This document shows positions 18,544 to 26,694 of a stretch of 64,000 nt of DNA, in pieces. A program made the position numbers and the translations under genes. The number at the start of each line of letters is the position of its first letter. Positions within the stretch are counted from its first letter, which is position 1. The notes under the pieces are model-generated. The model had not been told where the DNA came from. It did not search any database and saw nothing but the letters and a program-made list of their open reading frames with translations. Source of the stretch: Desulfuromonas soudanensis (GTDB taxonomy: Bacteria; Desulfobacterota; Desulfuromonadia; Desulfuromonadales; WTL); NCBI RefSeq assembly GCF_001278055.1, contig NZ_CP010802.1, positions 1,961,504 to 2,025,503 of the forward strand, in the 5' to 3' direction.

Positions 18544-19638
18544 ATGCCCACCTCCATGTCCACTGAACAGAAAGTGGGAATATTTTTCCTGATGGCTCTT
18601 ATCGCCCTCGGAGTCATGATCGAACTGGTCGAGGACTGGCGCCCCTTCGAAGTCCAGAACGAGTACCGGACCTATTTCAAATCGGCCATCGGCATTCAGC
18701 CCGGAGACCCGGTCCGCCAGGCCGGAGTGGGGGTCGGCAAGATCAAGGGCATCACCATCGAGGACAGCAGGGTACGGATCGATTTTTACGTCACCGAAGG
18801 GACCGTCGTCCGCGACGACAGCGAGGCCCAGATCCGCCAGACCAATCTCCTCGGCGGCCAGTTTCTCGGTTTGAGCTTCGGTTCCGAACTCGGAAAACCG
18901 CTCCCCCCCGGATCGACCGTTCCCGGGCGGGAGAGCGCCAACATCGACGAACTGATCACCAGTTTCGACCGGAATCAGGAACGGGTCCTCGGCGCTCTGG
19001 GAGATCTCGTTCAGGAGACCCGCGAACCTCTGGTCGGTGCGGTGACCCGCATGGACAACATCATCCGCAAAATTGACGAGGGAGAGGGGACCCTCGGGCG
19101 CCTGGTCAACGAACCGGCTCTTTACGATGAAGTGAAGGGGGCCATGGCAGGGCTGAACAGCACCCTGACCCGGATCGAGCAGGGTGAGGGGACCCTGGGG
19201 CGGCTCATGAACGACGACACTCTTTATACCGAGGCGACAGCGACGGTCGCCAACCTTCGCCAGATCAGCGACCGGATCAAGGAAGGGCAGGGGAGTGTCG
19301 GCAAACTCATTGTCGAGGATACCTTTTATGACAATGCCTCCGACGCGCTGGCCAATATTCGCGACATCTCGGCCAAGGCCAACGACGGCACCGGAACTCT
19401 CGGTCTGCTTGTCAACGACGATACGCTCTATCACGAAGCCACCGGCACCATGACGCGGATCAACAGCATCGCCGCCAAGATCGACGAAGGGGACGGAAGC
19501 CTCGGGCGACTGGTCAACGAGGACGACCTCTATCGCGATGCCAAAACAACTCTGCACAAGGTCGAAAAAGCGGTGGACGGTATGAGCGACACCGGGCCTC
19601 TCCAGGCGATGGGCGTGGTCATCGGCACCCTTTTCTAG
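18544..19638 (+). CDS. mlaD: MlaD-type MCE protein with repeated C-terminus
   Basis: 364 residues. One membrane helix (about 13-31) is followed by an MCE domain (about 40-130), with IQPGDPVRQAGVGVGKI and the LLGGQFLGL strand. MCE domains form hexameric rings that carry lipids through the periplasm. From residue 177 the protein has five tandem 34-residue repeats (see separate entry) with the core EGxGTLGRLVN-x4-LY. This replaces the long helical or short tails of other MCE proteins. Last gene of the mlaEFD unit, followed by a strong terminator. Confidence 0.9.
   Translation: MPTSMSTEQKVGIFFLMALIALGVMIELVEDWRPFEVQNEYRTYFKSAIGIQPGDPVRQAGVGVGKIKGITIEDSRVRIDFYVTEGTVVRDDSEAQIRQTNLLGGQFLGLSFGSELGKPLPPGSTVPGRESANIDELITSFDRNQERVLGALGDLVQETREPLVGAVTRMDNIIRKIDEGEGTLGRLVNEPALYDEVKGAMAGLNSTLTRIEQGEGTLGRLMNDDTLYTEATATVANLRQISDRIKEGQGSVGKLIVEDTFYDNASDALANIRDISAKANDGTGTLGLLVNDDTLYHEATGTMTRINSIAAKIDEGDGSLGRLVNEDDLYRDAKTTLHKVEKAVDGMSDTGPLQAMGVVIGTLF
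19072..19581 (+). repeat. Five tandem 34-codon repeats inside mlaD
   Basis: Five consecutive units of exactly 34 residues (102 bases), with no gaps. Each starts IDEGEGTLGRLVN or a variant (IEQGEGTLGRLMN, IKEGQGSVGKLIV, ANDGTGTLGLLVN, IDEGDGSLGRLVN), then an LY/FY pair at positions 17-18 and an amphipathic helix. The DNA units are diverged, so it is an old protein-level repeat rather than a recent tandem duplication. Confidence 0.9.
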
Positions 19639-19682
19639 GCGCAGGTATCGTCAGACGGGAGGCTTCCGGAGAACACCCCGGG

Positions 19683-19718
19683 AAAGGCCATTCCATCCGG
19701 TGATGGAATGGCCTTTTT
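19683..19718 (+). terminator. Rho-independent terminator of the mla operon
   Basis: AAAGGCCATTCCATC, loop CGGT, GATGGAATGGCCTTT, followed by more T. Perfect 15-bp stem with a T run. Confidence 0.95.
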
Positions 19719-19946
19719 GCGGACACTGTCGTCAAAAGACCGGTTGTTCAAGGAATGAACATAGGGAAATATATATCTCGGATAAAAATACGTTGTTGCG
19801 GCGCTTTAGTCCGGACCCCTCCGGCGATATGGCACGAATCTTTCTTCCTTGCCATATCTGGTCATGAAAAACCTGGTTGAGCCTTTCGGCGACAGCAACA
19901 AGCCCCTTCGGCAGCACGAGCCTGACAACTCCAATCGGCAGAACGA

Positions 19947-20936
19947 ATGACCTTGTCCGACTGCGCAGCGAAATATTCCCGACGATCGTATCTGGTCCTT
20001 CTGGTCTTAGTCCTCTTCGGACTGTTTCCATCCAGACCGGTTTCCGCTCGGGGACTGTTCGTTGCCGTAATCATGACCGGCGATCTGGAGTCTTATCGCC
20101 AGGCTCATGCCGCCTTCATGGAGAAAATCGAAGGGACGATCCCCGACGATGGAGGCGTTGAGGTTTACCTCCAGACCCCCAACCCCGACCCGATTTCCTG
20201 GGCCAACAGCATCCGCAAGGCGGTGGGGATCGGAGCGGACATCATTATCACCTACGGGGCCTCCGCCACCCTTGCGGCCAAGTCGGAAGTCAGAAAGACC
20301 CCGGTTCTCTTTGCCGATGTCTACGATCCCGTGGCCCTTCATCTGGTCCGGGATCCGTTGCGCCCCGGGGGGAATCTCAGTGGTATCAGCAGCAAGACCC
20401 CCCTGGAGACGCTGGTGAAAACGTTCCGGGAGATTCATGCCGTCCGGAGCATGGGGGTGCTTTTCTCTTCCTCGGACCTCGGATCGCTTCTTCAGGTAAA
20501 AAAGATCGAGGATCTCGGGAGCGGCTTCGGCTTCGAGGTGTTGAAAAGGGACATCGAAGATCCGCGCGAGATTTCCGAGGCTCTCTCCTTTCTCGCTGAC
20601 AGAATAGATTCACTCTATATCACCGAGAGTCCGGCACTTCACCTCGGTCTTGGGGAAGTTGTCGATTTTTCACGGGGAAAATCCCTGCCGCTCCTCGGGC
20701 AGATCCCGGGGTTGAGCGACGGGGGCGGACTGATTTCCCTGGAGGCTGACCCCGTCGAACAGGGGGAGCTTCTCGCCGACTGTCTGCGGCAGATTCTTGA
20801 CGGCAGGAAAATTGGAGACCTCCCGATACGTACCCCGCGGAAGGTCTCTTTGGTGATCAATCTCAACGTGGCGCGCAGTCTCGGCTACAAGGTGCCGTTT
20901 CAGGCGCTGAGCATGGCGACGCGGGTCATCAGGTAG
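19947..20936 (+). CDS. ABC-type substrate-binding protein (ABC_sub_bind family)
   Basis: 329 residues. A cleavable signal peptide ends near residue 34 (VSARG). The two-lobed periplasmic binding fold of the PF04392-type family is recognisable: SIRKAVGIGADIIITYGASATLAA, then TPVLFADVYDPVALHLV and NLSGISSKTPLETLVKTFREIHA. Ligand unknown; no permease or ATPase is next to it, so it may be an orphan sensor or binding protein. A 28-codon reading frame (ATG 19863) ends overlapping this start as ATGA. The 228 bases between the mla terminator and this gene hold nothing else I can identify. Confidence 0.8.
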   Translation: MTLSDCAAKYSRRSYLVLLVLVLFGLFPSRPVSARGLFVAVIMTGDLESYRQAHAAFMEKIEGTIPDDGGVEVYLQTPNPDPISWANSIRKAVGIGADIIITYGASATLAAKSEVRKTPVLFADVYDPVALHLVRDPLRPGGNLSGISSKTPLETLVKTFREIHAVRSMGVLFSSSDLGSLLQVKKIEDLGSGFGFEVLKRDIEDPREISEALSFLADRIDSLYITESPALHLGLGEVVDFSRGKSLPLLGQIPGLSDGGGLISLEADPVEQGELLADCLRQILDGRKIGDLPIRTPRKVSLVINLNVARSLGYKVPFQALSMATRVIR

Positions 20937-20969
20937 CTCATGGAGATCCGAGGGTCGTTAAAGATTTCC

Positions 20970-20995
20970 AGGACGGGAGAGCCCCGTCCTTTTTT
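20970..20995 (+). terminator. Terminator after the binding-protein gene
   Basis: AGGACGGG, a short loop, CCCGTCCT, then TTTTTT. 8-bp GC-rich stem with a T run. Its T run overlaps the end of the convergent AEC transporter gene by two bases. Confidence 0.88.
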
Positions 20996-21887
20996 ATTGC
21001 AGCAGGTATAAAAGGAAGGTCAGGGAGAAGGCGCTGAGGAGGGTGGTGGTAAAGATGGCGCCGGCAACCAGATCGGGACGGGTTCCGAAGCGCAGGGAGT
21101 AGAGGAGGGGGAGGACGGCGGAGGGGGTACTGGTCTGGAGGATGACGACCTTGCGGGTTAAATCCTGCAGGCCGAGGAGGTCGCAGAGTCCCCAGGCGAT
21201 CAGGGGAGCCAGGGCCAGGCGCATCAGGGTGGCGAGGCAGAGGAATCCCGGATAAACCTGCAGCCGGGTGCGGGCCAGCTGCATGCCGAGAAGGACGAGC
21301 ATCAGGGGGATGGCCGCCTGGCCAAGGAGGTCGATGGGGCGCAGTAAAAAGAGAGGGACCGGGATCGACATCGCCTTGAGGATAAAGGCGAGGGCCACTG
21401 CATGGAAGATCGGAATTCGAGCCGTGTTGGCCAGGGCCGTGGAGAGCGGGGCCTTCCCTCCCTGGGCAATGACTATGGCCAGAGTGCCGAGGGGGATGTT
21501 GAAGAGAACAAAGATCAGGATGGAGACCTCGAGCCCCCGGTCTCCGAAGGCGAACCAGGCCAGGGGGAGACCGAAATTTCCCACATTCATCATCACCGTG
21601 GAGAGGGCCAGGGCTCCCCGGGTTTCCCGGTCCATGCGCAGCCCCCGCCCGCAGAGGACGGCGATGGCGAGGAGAATCGCCGTGTACAGGACCATGAACA
21701 GGCCCAGCTCCAGGGCGAGGTCGAAGCGGATCTCCCGCTTCATCAGGGCGGCAAAGACCAGGGCGGGGGTAAAGAGATAGAGGGAGGCGTTGGTCAGGGT
21801 GGGAAAATCGAGGCGGAAGGCCTTTTCCAGGGAAAATCCGGCCAGGATGATCAGAAAAACCGGGACGATGATTTCGATGAACAGCAT
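20994..21887 (-). CDS. AEC (auxin efflux carrier)-family transporter
   Basis: 297 residues with about ten hydrophobic helices, five plus five, as in the membrane transport protein family PF03547. Typical stretches: MLFIEIIVPVFLIILAGF at the start, MNVGNFGLPLAWFAFG in the first half and LLGMQLARTRL in the second. In bacteria these carry organic acids such as malate or malonate. The start is fixed by CAGGAG before ATG 21887; a longer frame upstream has no ribosome site. Convergent with the binding-protein gene. Confidence 0.88.
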   Translation of the reverse strand: MLFIEIIVPVFLIILAGFSLEKAFRLDFPTLTNASLYLFTPALVFAALMKREIRFDLALELGLFMVLYTAILLAIAVLCGRGLRMDRETRGALALSTVMMNVGNFGLPLAWFAFGDRGLEVSILIFVLFNIPLGTLAIVIAQGGKAPLSTALANTARIPIFHAVALAFILKAMSIPVPLFLLRPIDLLGQAAIPLMLVLLGMQLARTRLQVYPGFLCLATLMRLALAPLIAWGLCDLLGLQDLTRKVVILQTSTPSAVLPLLYSLRFGTRPDLVAGAIFTTTLLSAFSLTFLLYLLQ

Positions 21888-22048
21888 GGCGGCTCCTGCG
21901 CGGGACTCCTGAATCAGACAGGGGAGACTAGCATGACGGGGACAGTGGTGCAACATCCCAGGAGGTCCAGGAAGAGACCTTGCAAATCGGCATTTTTCCA
22001 CCCGGTCCGATTATTTCTGGTATACATGAAATGTCTTTACTATTCCCG

Positions 22049-22078
22049 TTGACAAGGGCTCGATCATACTGATTTAAT
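22049..22078 (+). promoter_or_regulatory. Candidate sigma-70 promoter for the aminotransferase
   Basis: TTGACA (22049-22054), 18-base spacer, TTTAAT (22073-22078): 6/6 and 5/6 matches. It is about 80 bases before the start codon in the divergent gap with the AEC transporter. Confidence 0.65.
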
Positions 22079-22156
22079 AGCCTGCGGTTTCACCGATTCC
22101 GATCTGCCGGGATGAATGGTGCCGCCGATAGTTCTTATTCGTTTCAGGAGGATATG

Positions 22157-23461
22157 ATGAATCCGTTGGCTCAAGAACTGAACGACCAGCTCGCCCAGCA
22201 CAGCCCCCACGTTCTGGAAATGCTTTCCGATCTCGGGAAGAACCTCTTCTTCCCCAAAGGGATTCTCACCCAGTCCGCAGAAGCCAAGGATAAGGCGCAC
22301 AAGTTCAATGCCACCATCGGCATCGCCACCGAAAAGGGCGGCCCGATGTACCTGCAGTGCATCCAGGACAAGCTCTCCGCCTTCGATCCCAAGGATATCT
22401 ATACCTATGCACCGCCGGCCGGCAAGCCCGAGCTGCGCGCTCTGTGGCGGGAAAAGATGCTGCGCGAGAATCCGAGCCAGCAGGGAAAACACTTCAGCAA
22501 CCCGGTGGTCACCAACGCCCTGACCCACGGCCTCTCCATCGTCGCCGACATGTTCGTCGACAAGGGGGACCATCTCGTTCTGCCGGACATGCTCTGGGGG
22601 AACTACAACCTGACCTTCGGCACCTGCAGCGGGGCCATCGTCAAGAAATATCCGACCTTCACCGTAACCGGCGGCTATGACGTCGATGCCTTCAAGGCCG
22701 TTCTGAAAAACACCGCCGAGGAGAAGGGGAAGGCCATCGTCCTCCTCAACTTCCCCAACAATCCGAGCGGCTACACCCCCACCGTCGCCGAAGGGGACGC
22801 CATCGTCGCCGCCATCAAGGAAGTCGCCGAAGGGGGATGCAACATCGTGGCGATCACCGACGACGCCTATTTCGGTCTTTTCTATGAAGATTCTCTGAAA
22901 GAGTCCCTGTTCGGCAAACTGGCCAATCTGCATCCGCGGATTCTCACCATCAAGCTCGACGGCGCCACCAAGGAGGAGTTCGTCTGGGGCTTCCGCACTG
23001 GATTCATCACCTTCGCCGACGGCAACGAATACGAGAACACGCCGGTGATGACCGCCCTCGAAAAGAAGACCATGGGGATCATCCGGGCCCGCATCTCCAA
23101 CTGCCCGCACCCCTCCCAGACCTTCGTCATCGAGGCGCTGCGATCCCCGGATTTCCTGGCCCAGAAGGAAGAGAAACTCCAGGTCATGAAGGGGCGCGCC
23201 CTGCAGACCAAAAAGGTTCTCGACAGCGGCAAGTACGGCAGCGCCTGGGAGTACTACCCCTTCAACTCCGGGTACTTCATGTGCCTCAAGCTCAAGACGG
23301 TGGATGCCGAAAAGCTTCGGCTCCACCTTCTCGACAAGTACGGCGTCGGCGCCATCTCCATCGGCAAGACCGACCTGCGCATCGCCTTTTCCTGCATCGC
23401 CAAGGAAGACATTCAGGAGCTCTTTGACATTATCTACAAGGCCGTGCAGGACCTTTCCTGA
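22157..23461 (+). CDS. PLP-dependent class I/II aminotransferase
   Basis: 434 residues. The fold-type I aminotransferase pattern is clear: AGKPELRALWREK, then NALTHGLSIVADMFVDKGD, the FPNNPSGY motif, ITDDAYFGLFYE and a DGATKEEFVWGFRTGF segment holding the PLP-binding Lys and the downstream Arg. Substrate is not certain; an acidic or aromatic amino acid is possible. AGGAGG lies 5 bases before ATG 22157 (an adjacent ATG at 22154 is too close). Followed by its own terminator. Confidence 0.88.
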   Translation: MNPLAQELNDQLAQHSPHVLEMLSDLGKNLFFPKGILTQSAEAKDKAHKFNATIGIATEKGGPMYLQCIQDKLSAFDPKDIYTYAPPAGKPELRALWREKMLRENPSQQGKHFSNPVVTNALTHGLSIVADMFVDKGDHLVLPDMLWGNYNLTFGTCSGAIVKKYPTFTVTGGYDVDAFKAVLKNTAEEKGKAIVLLNFPNNPSGYTPTVAEGDAIVAAIKEVAEGGCNIVAITDDAYFGLFYEDSLKESLFGKLANLHPRILTIKLDGATKEEFVWGFRTGFITFADGNEYENTPVMTALEKKTMGIIRARISNCPHPSQTFVIEALRSPDFLAQKEEKLQVMKGRALQTKKVLDSGKYGSAWEYYPFNSGYFMCLKLKTVDAEKLRLHLLDKYGVGAISIGKTDLRIAFSCIAKEDIQELFDIIYKAVQDLS

Positions 23462-23481
23462 CGACTGCGCCTAGGATTACC

Positions 23482-23509
23482 GGCCCGCCAGAGATGGCGG
23501 GCCTTTTTT
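23482..23509 (+). terminator. Terminator after the aminotransferase
   Basis: GGCCCGCCA, loop GAGA, TGGCGGGCC, then TTTTTT. Perfect 9-bp GC-rich stem with a tetraloop. Confidence 0.93.
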
Positions 23510-23523
23510 ATTTCAAGGGGTCC

Positions 23524-24855
23524 ATGAAGAACCTGATCGACATCCTCACCGCCGCCGCCGTCCTCCCGCAGATGCCGCAGCTCCTGGAACCGGGGCAACC
23601 CTGTTACCTGGTCGGCGGTGCATTGCGGGATTGGCTTCAGGGACGCAGGTCCACGGATTTCGATTTTGCCACTCCCGGCGATCCTTCGCCCCTGGCCCGA
23701 CGCTTTGCCGCCGGAGTCAAAGGGACATGGTTTTCCCTCGACAGGTCGCGTCAGCAGAGCCGGGTGGTCGCCACCGTCGCCGGTCAAAGTCTCACCTACG
23801 ACTTCGCCCCCTTTCGCGCCGCGGATCTCGGCGGCGATCTGGAACGGCGGGACTTTACGGTGAACGCCATGGCCTGTTCCATCGACGGAGAACCACGGCT
23901 GATCGATCCCTGCGGCGGAAAAAGGGATCTGCAGGCGGGGCTTCTTCGAGCCTGTTCGGACAGGTGCTTTGACGATGACCCCCTGCGGGTCCTGCGCGGT
24001 GTCCGACACGGCGTGACCCTGGGTCTGGAGATCGAGAAGGGGACCCGTGCCCTGATGGAGGCAAAGGCCTATCTGGCCTCCCGGCCCGCCCCGGAGCGGA
24101 TCCGCGGGGAATTGGCCGCTATCTTTTCCGCTCCGTCCATCGCGCGCGGATTGTCTCTGCTACAGGACCTCCATCTATTGCCGGTCCTCTTCGGCCCCTC
24201 CCGGGCCGAAGGCGGAACTTCGTGTGGAATCTCCCTGGCGCTGCGCTGTGAAGAACTGGTTCGGAGGGGTGACGGAGGCGAGGAGGGGAGGGAGCTCTTC
24301 AACCCGATGGAGGAGATCCTTTTCGATGGCTTTTCCCGCTGGGGGGTGTTGAAGCTGGCCGCCTTTCTCCGCGGTTATGACCCAACCGATCTGGCCCGGA
24401 TCCTCGAGGAGCGCCTGCGCCTGTGCCGCAGCCACCAGAGACTCGTCCGTTCCCTGGTGGAACTGGATCCCGGAGTCGGATCCGAATGGCCGCAGTTGCC
24501 CAGGTCCCCGAGGGGTCGGGCTCTGTGGGTAGCCGGTCTCGGTCCGAGTCCGCGCCTTGCCCTCCTTCTCCTTTCGGCGCTGGTCGAGCCTCCCCCCTTC
24601 ACCCCCGGTGAGGGGGCCGCGCTCCTCCGGGATCTGGCGACCGTCATGGTGGCCGGGCGGATCCCCGATCTGGTCGATGGCCGATGGTTGTGTCGGGAGC
24701 TCGGTCTCTCTCCCGGACCCGAGGTCGGCCGGGCCCTTGGTATCCTGCGGCAGGCGGAGATCGAGGGGACGGTTGAAACACCCGAACAGGCCCGTAACTT
24801 ATTGATTTCACGTAAAAACAAAAATATTGACAAGGAGGAGGATATCTTCCTATAA
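23524..24855 (+). CDS. tRNA nucleotidyltransferase / poly(A) polymerase family enzyme
   Basis: 443 residues. The class II nucleotidyltransferase head is intact: YLVGGALRDWLQGR, the metal-binding DFDFAT (DxD), RRDFTVNAMACSID and DDPLRVLRGVRHG. It adds nucleotides to tRNA 3' ends. Whether it is a full CCA enzyme, or CC- or A-adding only, cannot be told by eye. The C-terminal half is diverged and Arg/Leu-rich. Its last codons overlap the promoter of tRNA-Gly, and its TAA stop lies inside the -10 box. Confidence 0.85.
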   Translation: MKNLIDILTAAAVLPQMPQLLEPGQPCYLVGGALRDWLQGRRSTDFDFATPGDPSPLARRFAAGVKGTWFSLDRSRQQSRVVATVAGQSLTYDFAPFRAADLGGDLERRDFTVNAMACSIDGEPRLIDPCGGKRDLQAGLLRACSDRCFDDDPLRVLRGVRHGVTLGLEIEKGTRALMEAKAYLASRPAPERIRGELAAIFSAPSIARGLSLLQDLHLLPVLFGPSRAEGGTSCGISLALRCEELVRRGDGGEEGRELFNPMEEILFDGFSRWGVLKLAAFLRGYDPTDLARILEERLRLCRSHQRLVRSLVELDPGVGSEWPQLPRSPRGRALWVAGLGPSPRLALLLLSALVEPPPFTPGEGAALLRDLATVMVAGRIPDLVDGRWLCRELGLSPGPEVGRALGILRQAEIEGTVETPEQARNLLISRKNKNIDKEEDIFL

Positions 24856-24856
24856 T
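24827..24856 (+). promoter_or_regulatory. Full-consensus sigma-70 promoter of tRNA-Gly inside the nucleotidyltransferase gene
   Basis: TTGACA (24827-24832), 18-base spacer, TATAAT (24851-24856). Both boxes match consensus 6/6. The TAA stop of the upstream gene is bases 3-5 of the -10 box. The predicted start is about 6 bases before the mature tRNA. Confidence 0.88.
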
Positions 24857-24868
24857 GCGCACCTCTTT

Positions 24869-24943
<75 letters not shown>

Positions 24944-24952
24944 AAAAACAAT

Positions 24953-24988
24953 AAAACCCCGGAGACGCGTCAGCGACCGGGGTTTTTT
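24953..24988 (+). terminator. Terminator after tRNA-Gly
   Basis: AAAACCCCGG, 14-base loop, CCGGGGTTTT with further T. 10-bp stem ending in a T6 run. Confidence 0.88.
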
Positions 24989-25081
24989 GTTGGGATTCCT
25001 CCAGGGCGTTGAGGCCTGCGCCCCCCTGTGGTAGAATGAAATCCGAAACCAAGATTTAATCCTTGCCGCAGGAGAAGTTCC

Positions 25082-25285
25082 ATGGCCGACACACCGCCGA
25101 AAACCGTCCGTTGCCCGCGTTGCACAACCCCCGCCCCCTGGCAGGGGAATCCCTTTCGTCCCTTCTGTTCAGAAAAATGCCGCATGGTTGATCTCGGGCG
25201 CTGGGCCGAGGAAGAATATCGCGTCGCCGCTGAAAAGGTCGACCCCGAGCAGTTGAACAATCTCATTCCCTTCCCTGAAAAATAG
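25082..25285 (+). CDS. yacG: Zinc-binding DNA gyrase inhibitor YacG
   Basis: 67 residues, family-typical. Four zinc ligands: CPRC near the N-terminus and CSEKC in the middle (Cx2C ... Cx3C), then the conserved MVDLGRWAEEEYRV. In E. coli YacG binds GyrB and blocks gyrase binding to DNA. CAGGAG precedes the ATG. It leads a tight unit with queD and queE (19-base gap). Confidence 0.93.
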   Translation: MADTPPKTVRCPRCTTPAPWQGNPFRPFCSEKCRMVDLGRWAEEEYRVAAEKVDPEQLNNLIPFPEK

Positions 25286-25304
25286 TCCGTGACAAGGAGT
25301 CTCG

Positions 25305-25676
25305 ATGTATCATCTGACGGTTTACACCCACTTTGCCGCTGCCCACAACCTCATCAATTATCAGGGGGATTGCGAAAATCTCCACGGTCACAACTGGAAG
25401 GTGGAAGTGACGGTTTCGGCCCGGGAACTCGACAAGGCGGGGCTTGGGATCGACTTCAAGATCCTCAAGAGCGAGACCAAAGAGGTTCTCGGCCTTCTCG
25501 ACCACAAGTATCTCAACGAATTGCCGCCCTTTACCGAGATCAGTCCGTCCTCGGAAAACCTCTCCCGCTTTCTCTTTGAAAAACTCAGCGAAACCTTCAA
25601 TAACGACAATGTCCGGGTCACCAAGGTCAACGTCTGGGAATCCGATTATGCCTGCGCCAGCTATACCGCCGACTGA
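25305..25676 (+). CDS. queD: 6-carboxy-5,6,7,8-tetrahydropterin synthase
   Basis: 123 residues. QueD makes 6-carboxytetrahydropterin from dihydroneopterin triphosphate in queuosine/preQ0 synthesis. Visible: zinc His residues in HFAAAHNL and LHGHNW, the catalytic Cys in GDCENLHGH, GIDFKILK, LDHKYLN and the C-terminal Glu in VWESDYA. The 3' end overlaps queE by 29 bases. Confidence 0.95.
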   Translation: MYHLTVYTHFAAAHNLINYQGDCENLHGHNWKVEVTVSARELDKAGLGIDFKILKSETKEVLGLLDHKYLNELPPFTEISPSSENLSRFLFEKLSETFNNDNVRVTKVNVWESDYACASYTAD

Positions 25677-26409
25677 CGGCTCGCTCATCGAGATCTTTTC
25701 CTCGATCCAGGGGGAGGGGCTATTGATCGGCCGCCGGCAGGTCTTCGTGCGCATGGCCGGCTGCAATCTCGACTGCGCCTACTGCGACACCCCTTTTGAG
25801 CCGACCATTTCCTGCCGGGTGGAGGATGCTCCGGGTTCGGGGAATTTCTGCGACCTCCCCAATCCCGTCGCCCTCGAGACCCTCTACAACCTCCTCTACG
25901 CTTGGCAGACCGTCGCTCCCGGCGTTCACCATTCCATCAGCCTCACCGGCGGGGAGCCGCTGATTCAGGGGGAGCTTCTTCTGGAATGGCTCCCCGTTCT
26001 TCGCCGCATTTTCCCCCTTCACCTCGAAACAAACGGAACCCTTCCCGCCCTCCTCGAGCCGCTCCTTCCCCACCTCGACTGGATCTCCATGGATCTCAAA
26101 CTCGCCAGCCTGACCGGGGTACCGACCCCCTGGGAAGCCCACCGCGATTTTCTGCACCTGGCCCGCCGCACAAACTGCTGCGTCAAGCTCGTTGTCGGCG
26201 AAGAAGTGAGCCGTGAAGAGCTGGAGGAGGCGGCGGCCCTCGTCCATGAGGCCGGTGATGATGTCCTGCTGATTCTGCAGCCGGTGACCCGCGATGGGCG
26301 CTCCGGACTCCGTGGCGCCGATCTCCTTGCCCTGCAGGGACTCGCCGCCCGAATTCATCCCCAGACTCTGGTTATCCCCCAGACCCACCGTTTCATCGAT
26401 CTGCTTTGA
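25648..26409 (+). CDS. queE: 7-carboxy-7-deazaguanine synthase (radical SAM)
   Basis: 253 residues. QueE is the radical-SAM step after QueD. The cluster motif is CNLDCAYC (Cx3Cx2C), preceded by EIFSSIQGEGLLIGRRQVF, and followed by SLTGGEPLIQ and HLETNGTLP. The start at ATG 25648 lies inside queD, implying coupled translation. No queC or queF gene is in the window, so the rest of the pathway must be elsewhere. Confidence 0.94.
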   Translation: MPAPAIPPTDGSLIEIFSSIQGEGLLIGRRQVFVRMAGCNLDCAYCDTPFEPTISCRVEDAPGSGNFCDLPNPVALETLYNLLYAWQTVAPGVHHSISLTGGEPLIQGELLLEWLPVLRRIFPLHLETNGTLPALLEPLLPHLDWISMDLKLASLTGVPTPWEAHRDFLHLARRTNCCVKLVVGEEVSREELEEAAALVHEAGDDVLLILQPVTRDGRSGLRGADLLALQGLAARIHPQTLVIPQTHRFIDLL

Positions 26410-26513
26410 CGGCCTTTCCTCCCTCGGCCAACAGATTGAATCTCTCAAAACTTGAGGGGTAAACCTGGGTCCTGATAAAAAGGTTGTCAGTGTAACGCGG
26501 ACTCTCTCGATAA

Positions 26514-26624
26514 GGCAGGCCCTTTAACACCATTCGGCTGACCGCCGGCGCCGATGCCCATCTTCTCAAACCCGTCAAGATGGAAGCACTGTTACGGAGG
26601 CTCAATCTTTTAGGCTCCCTGTAA
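26514..26624 (+). pseudogene. Tail of a decayed response-regulator receiver domain
   Basis: After a stop at 26511-26513, a 36-codon frame reads ...TAGADAHLLKPVKMEALL..., matching the end of a CheY-like receiver domain including the conserved Lys-Pro, and it ends in a normal stop and terminator. The 100 bases before it contain stops in the same frame and no start. I read this as the remaining 3' end of a deleted regulator gene between queE and glgP. Confidence 0.65.
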
Positions 26625-26660
26625 ACAGGCATATACAAGGCTTCTGGGGAATTTTTGCCG

Positions 26661-26687
26661 GCCGCTCCCCTCGGGAGCGGCTTTTTT
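26661..26687 (+). terminator. Intrinsic terminator after the receiver-domain remnant
   Basis: GCCGCTCCC, loop CTC, GGGAGCGGC, TTTTTT. Perfect 9-bp stem with T6 on the + strand. It now serves queE and faces the end of glgP. Confidence 0.9.
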
Positions 26688-26694
26688 CTCGTCA

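Noticed and set aside
19732-20031. 99-codon minus-strand frame across the gap and the start of the binding-protein gene
   Set aside because: No ribosome site, no recognised domain, and it overlaps the signal-peptide region of a better-supported gene.
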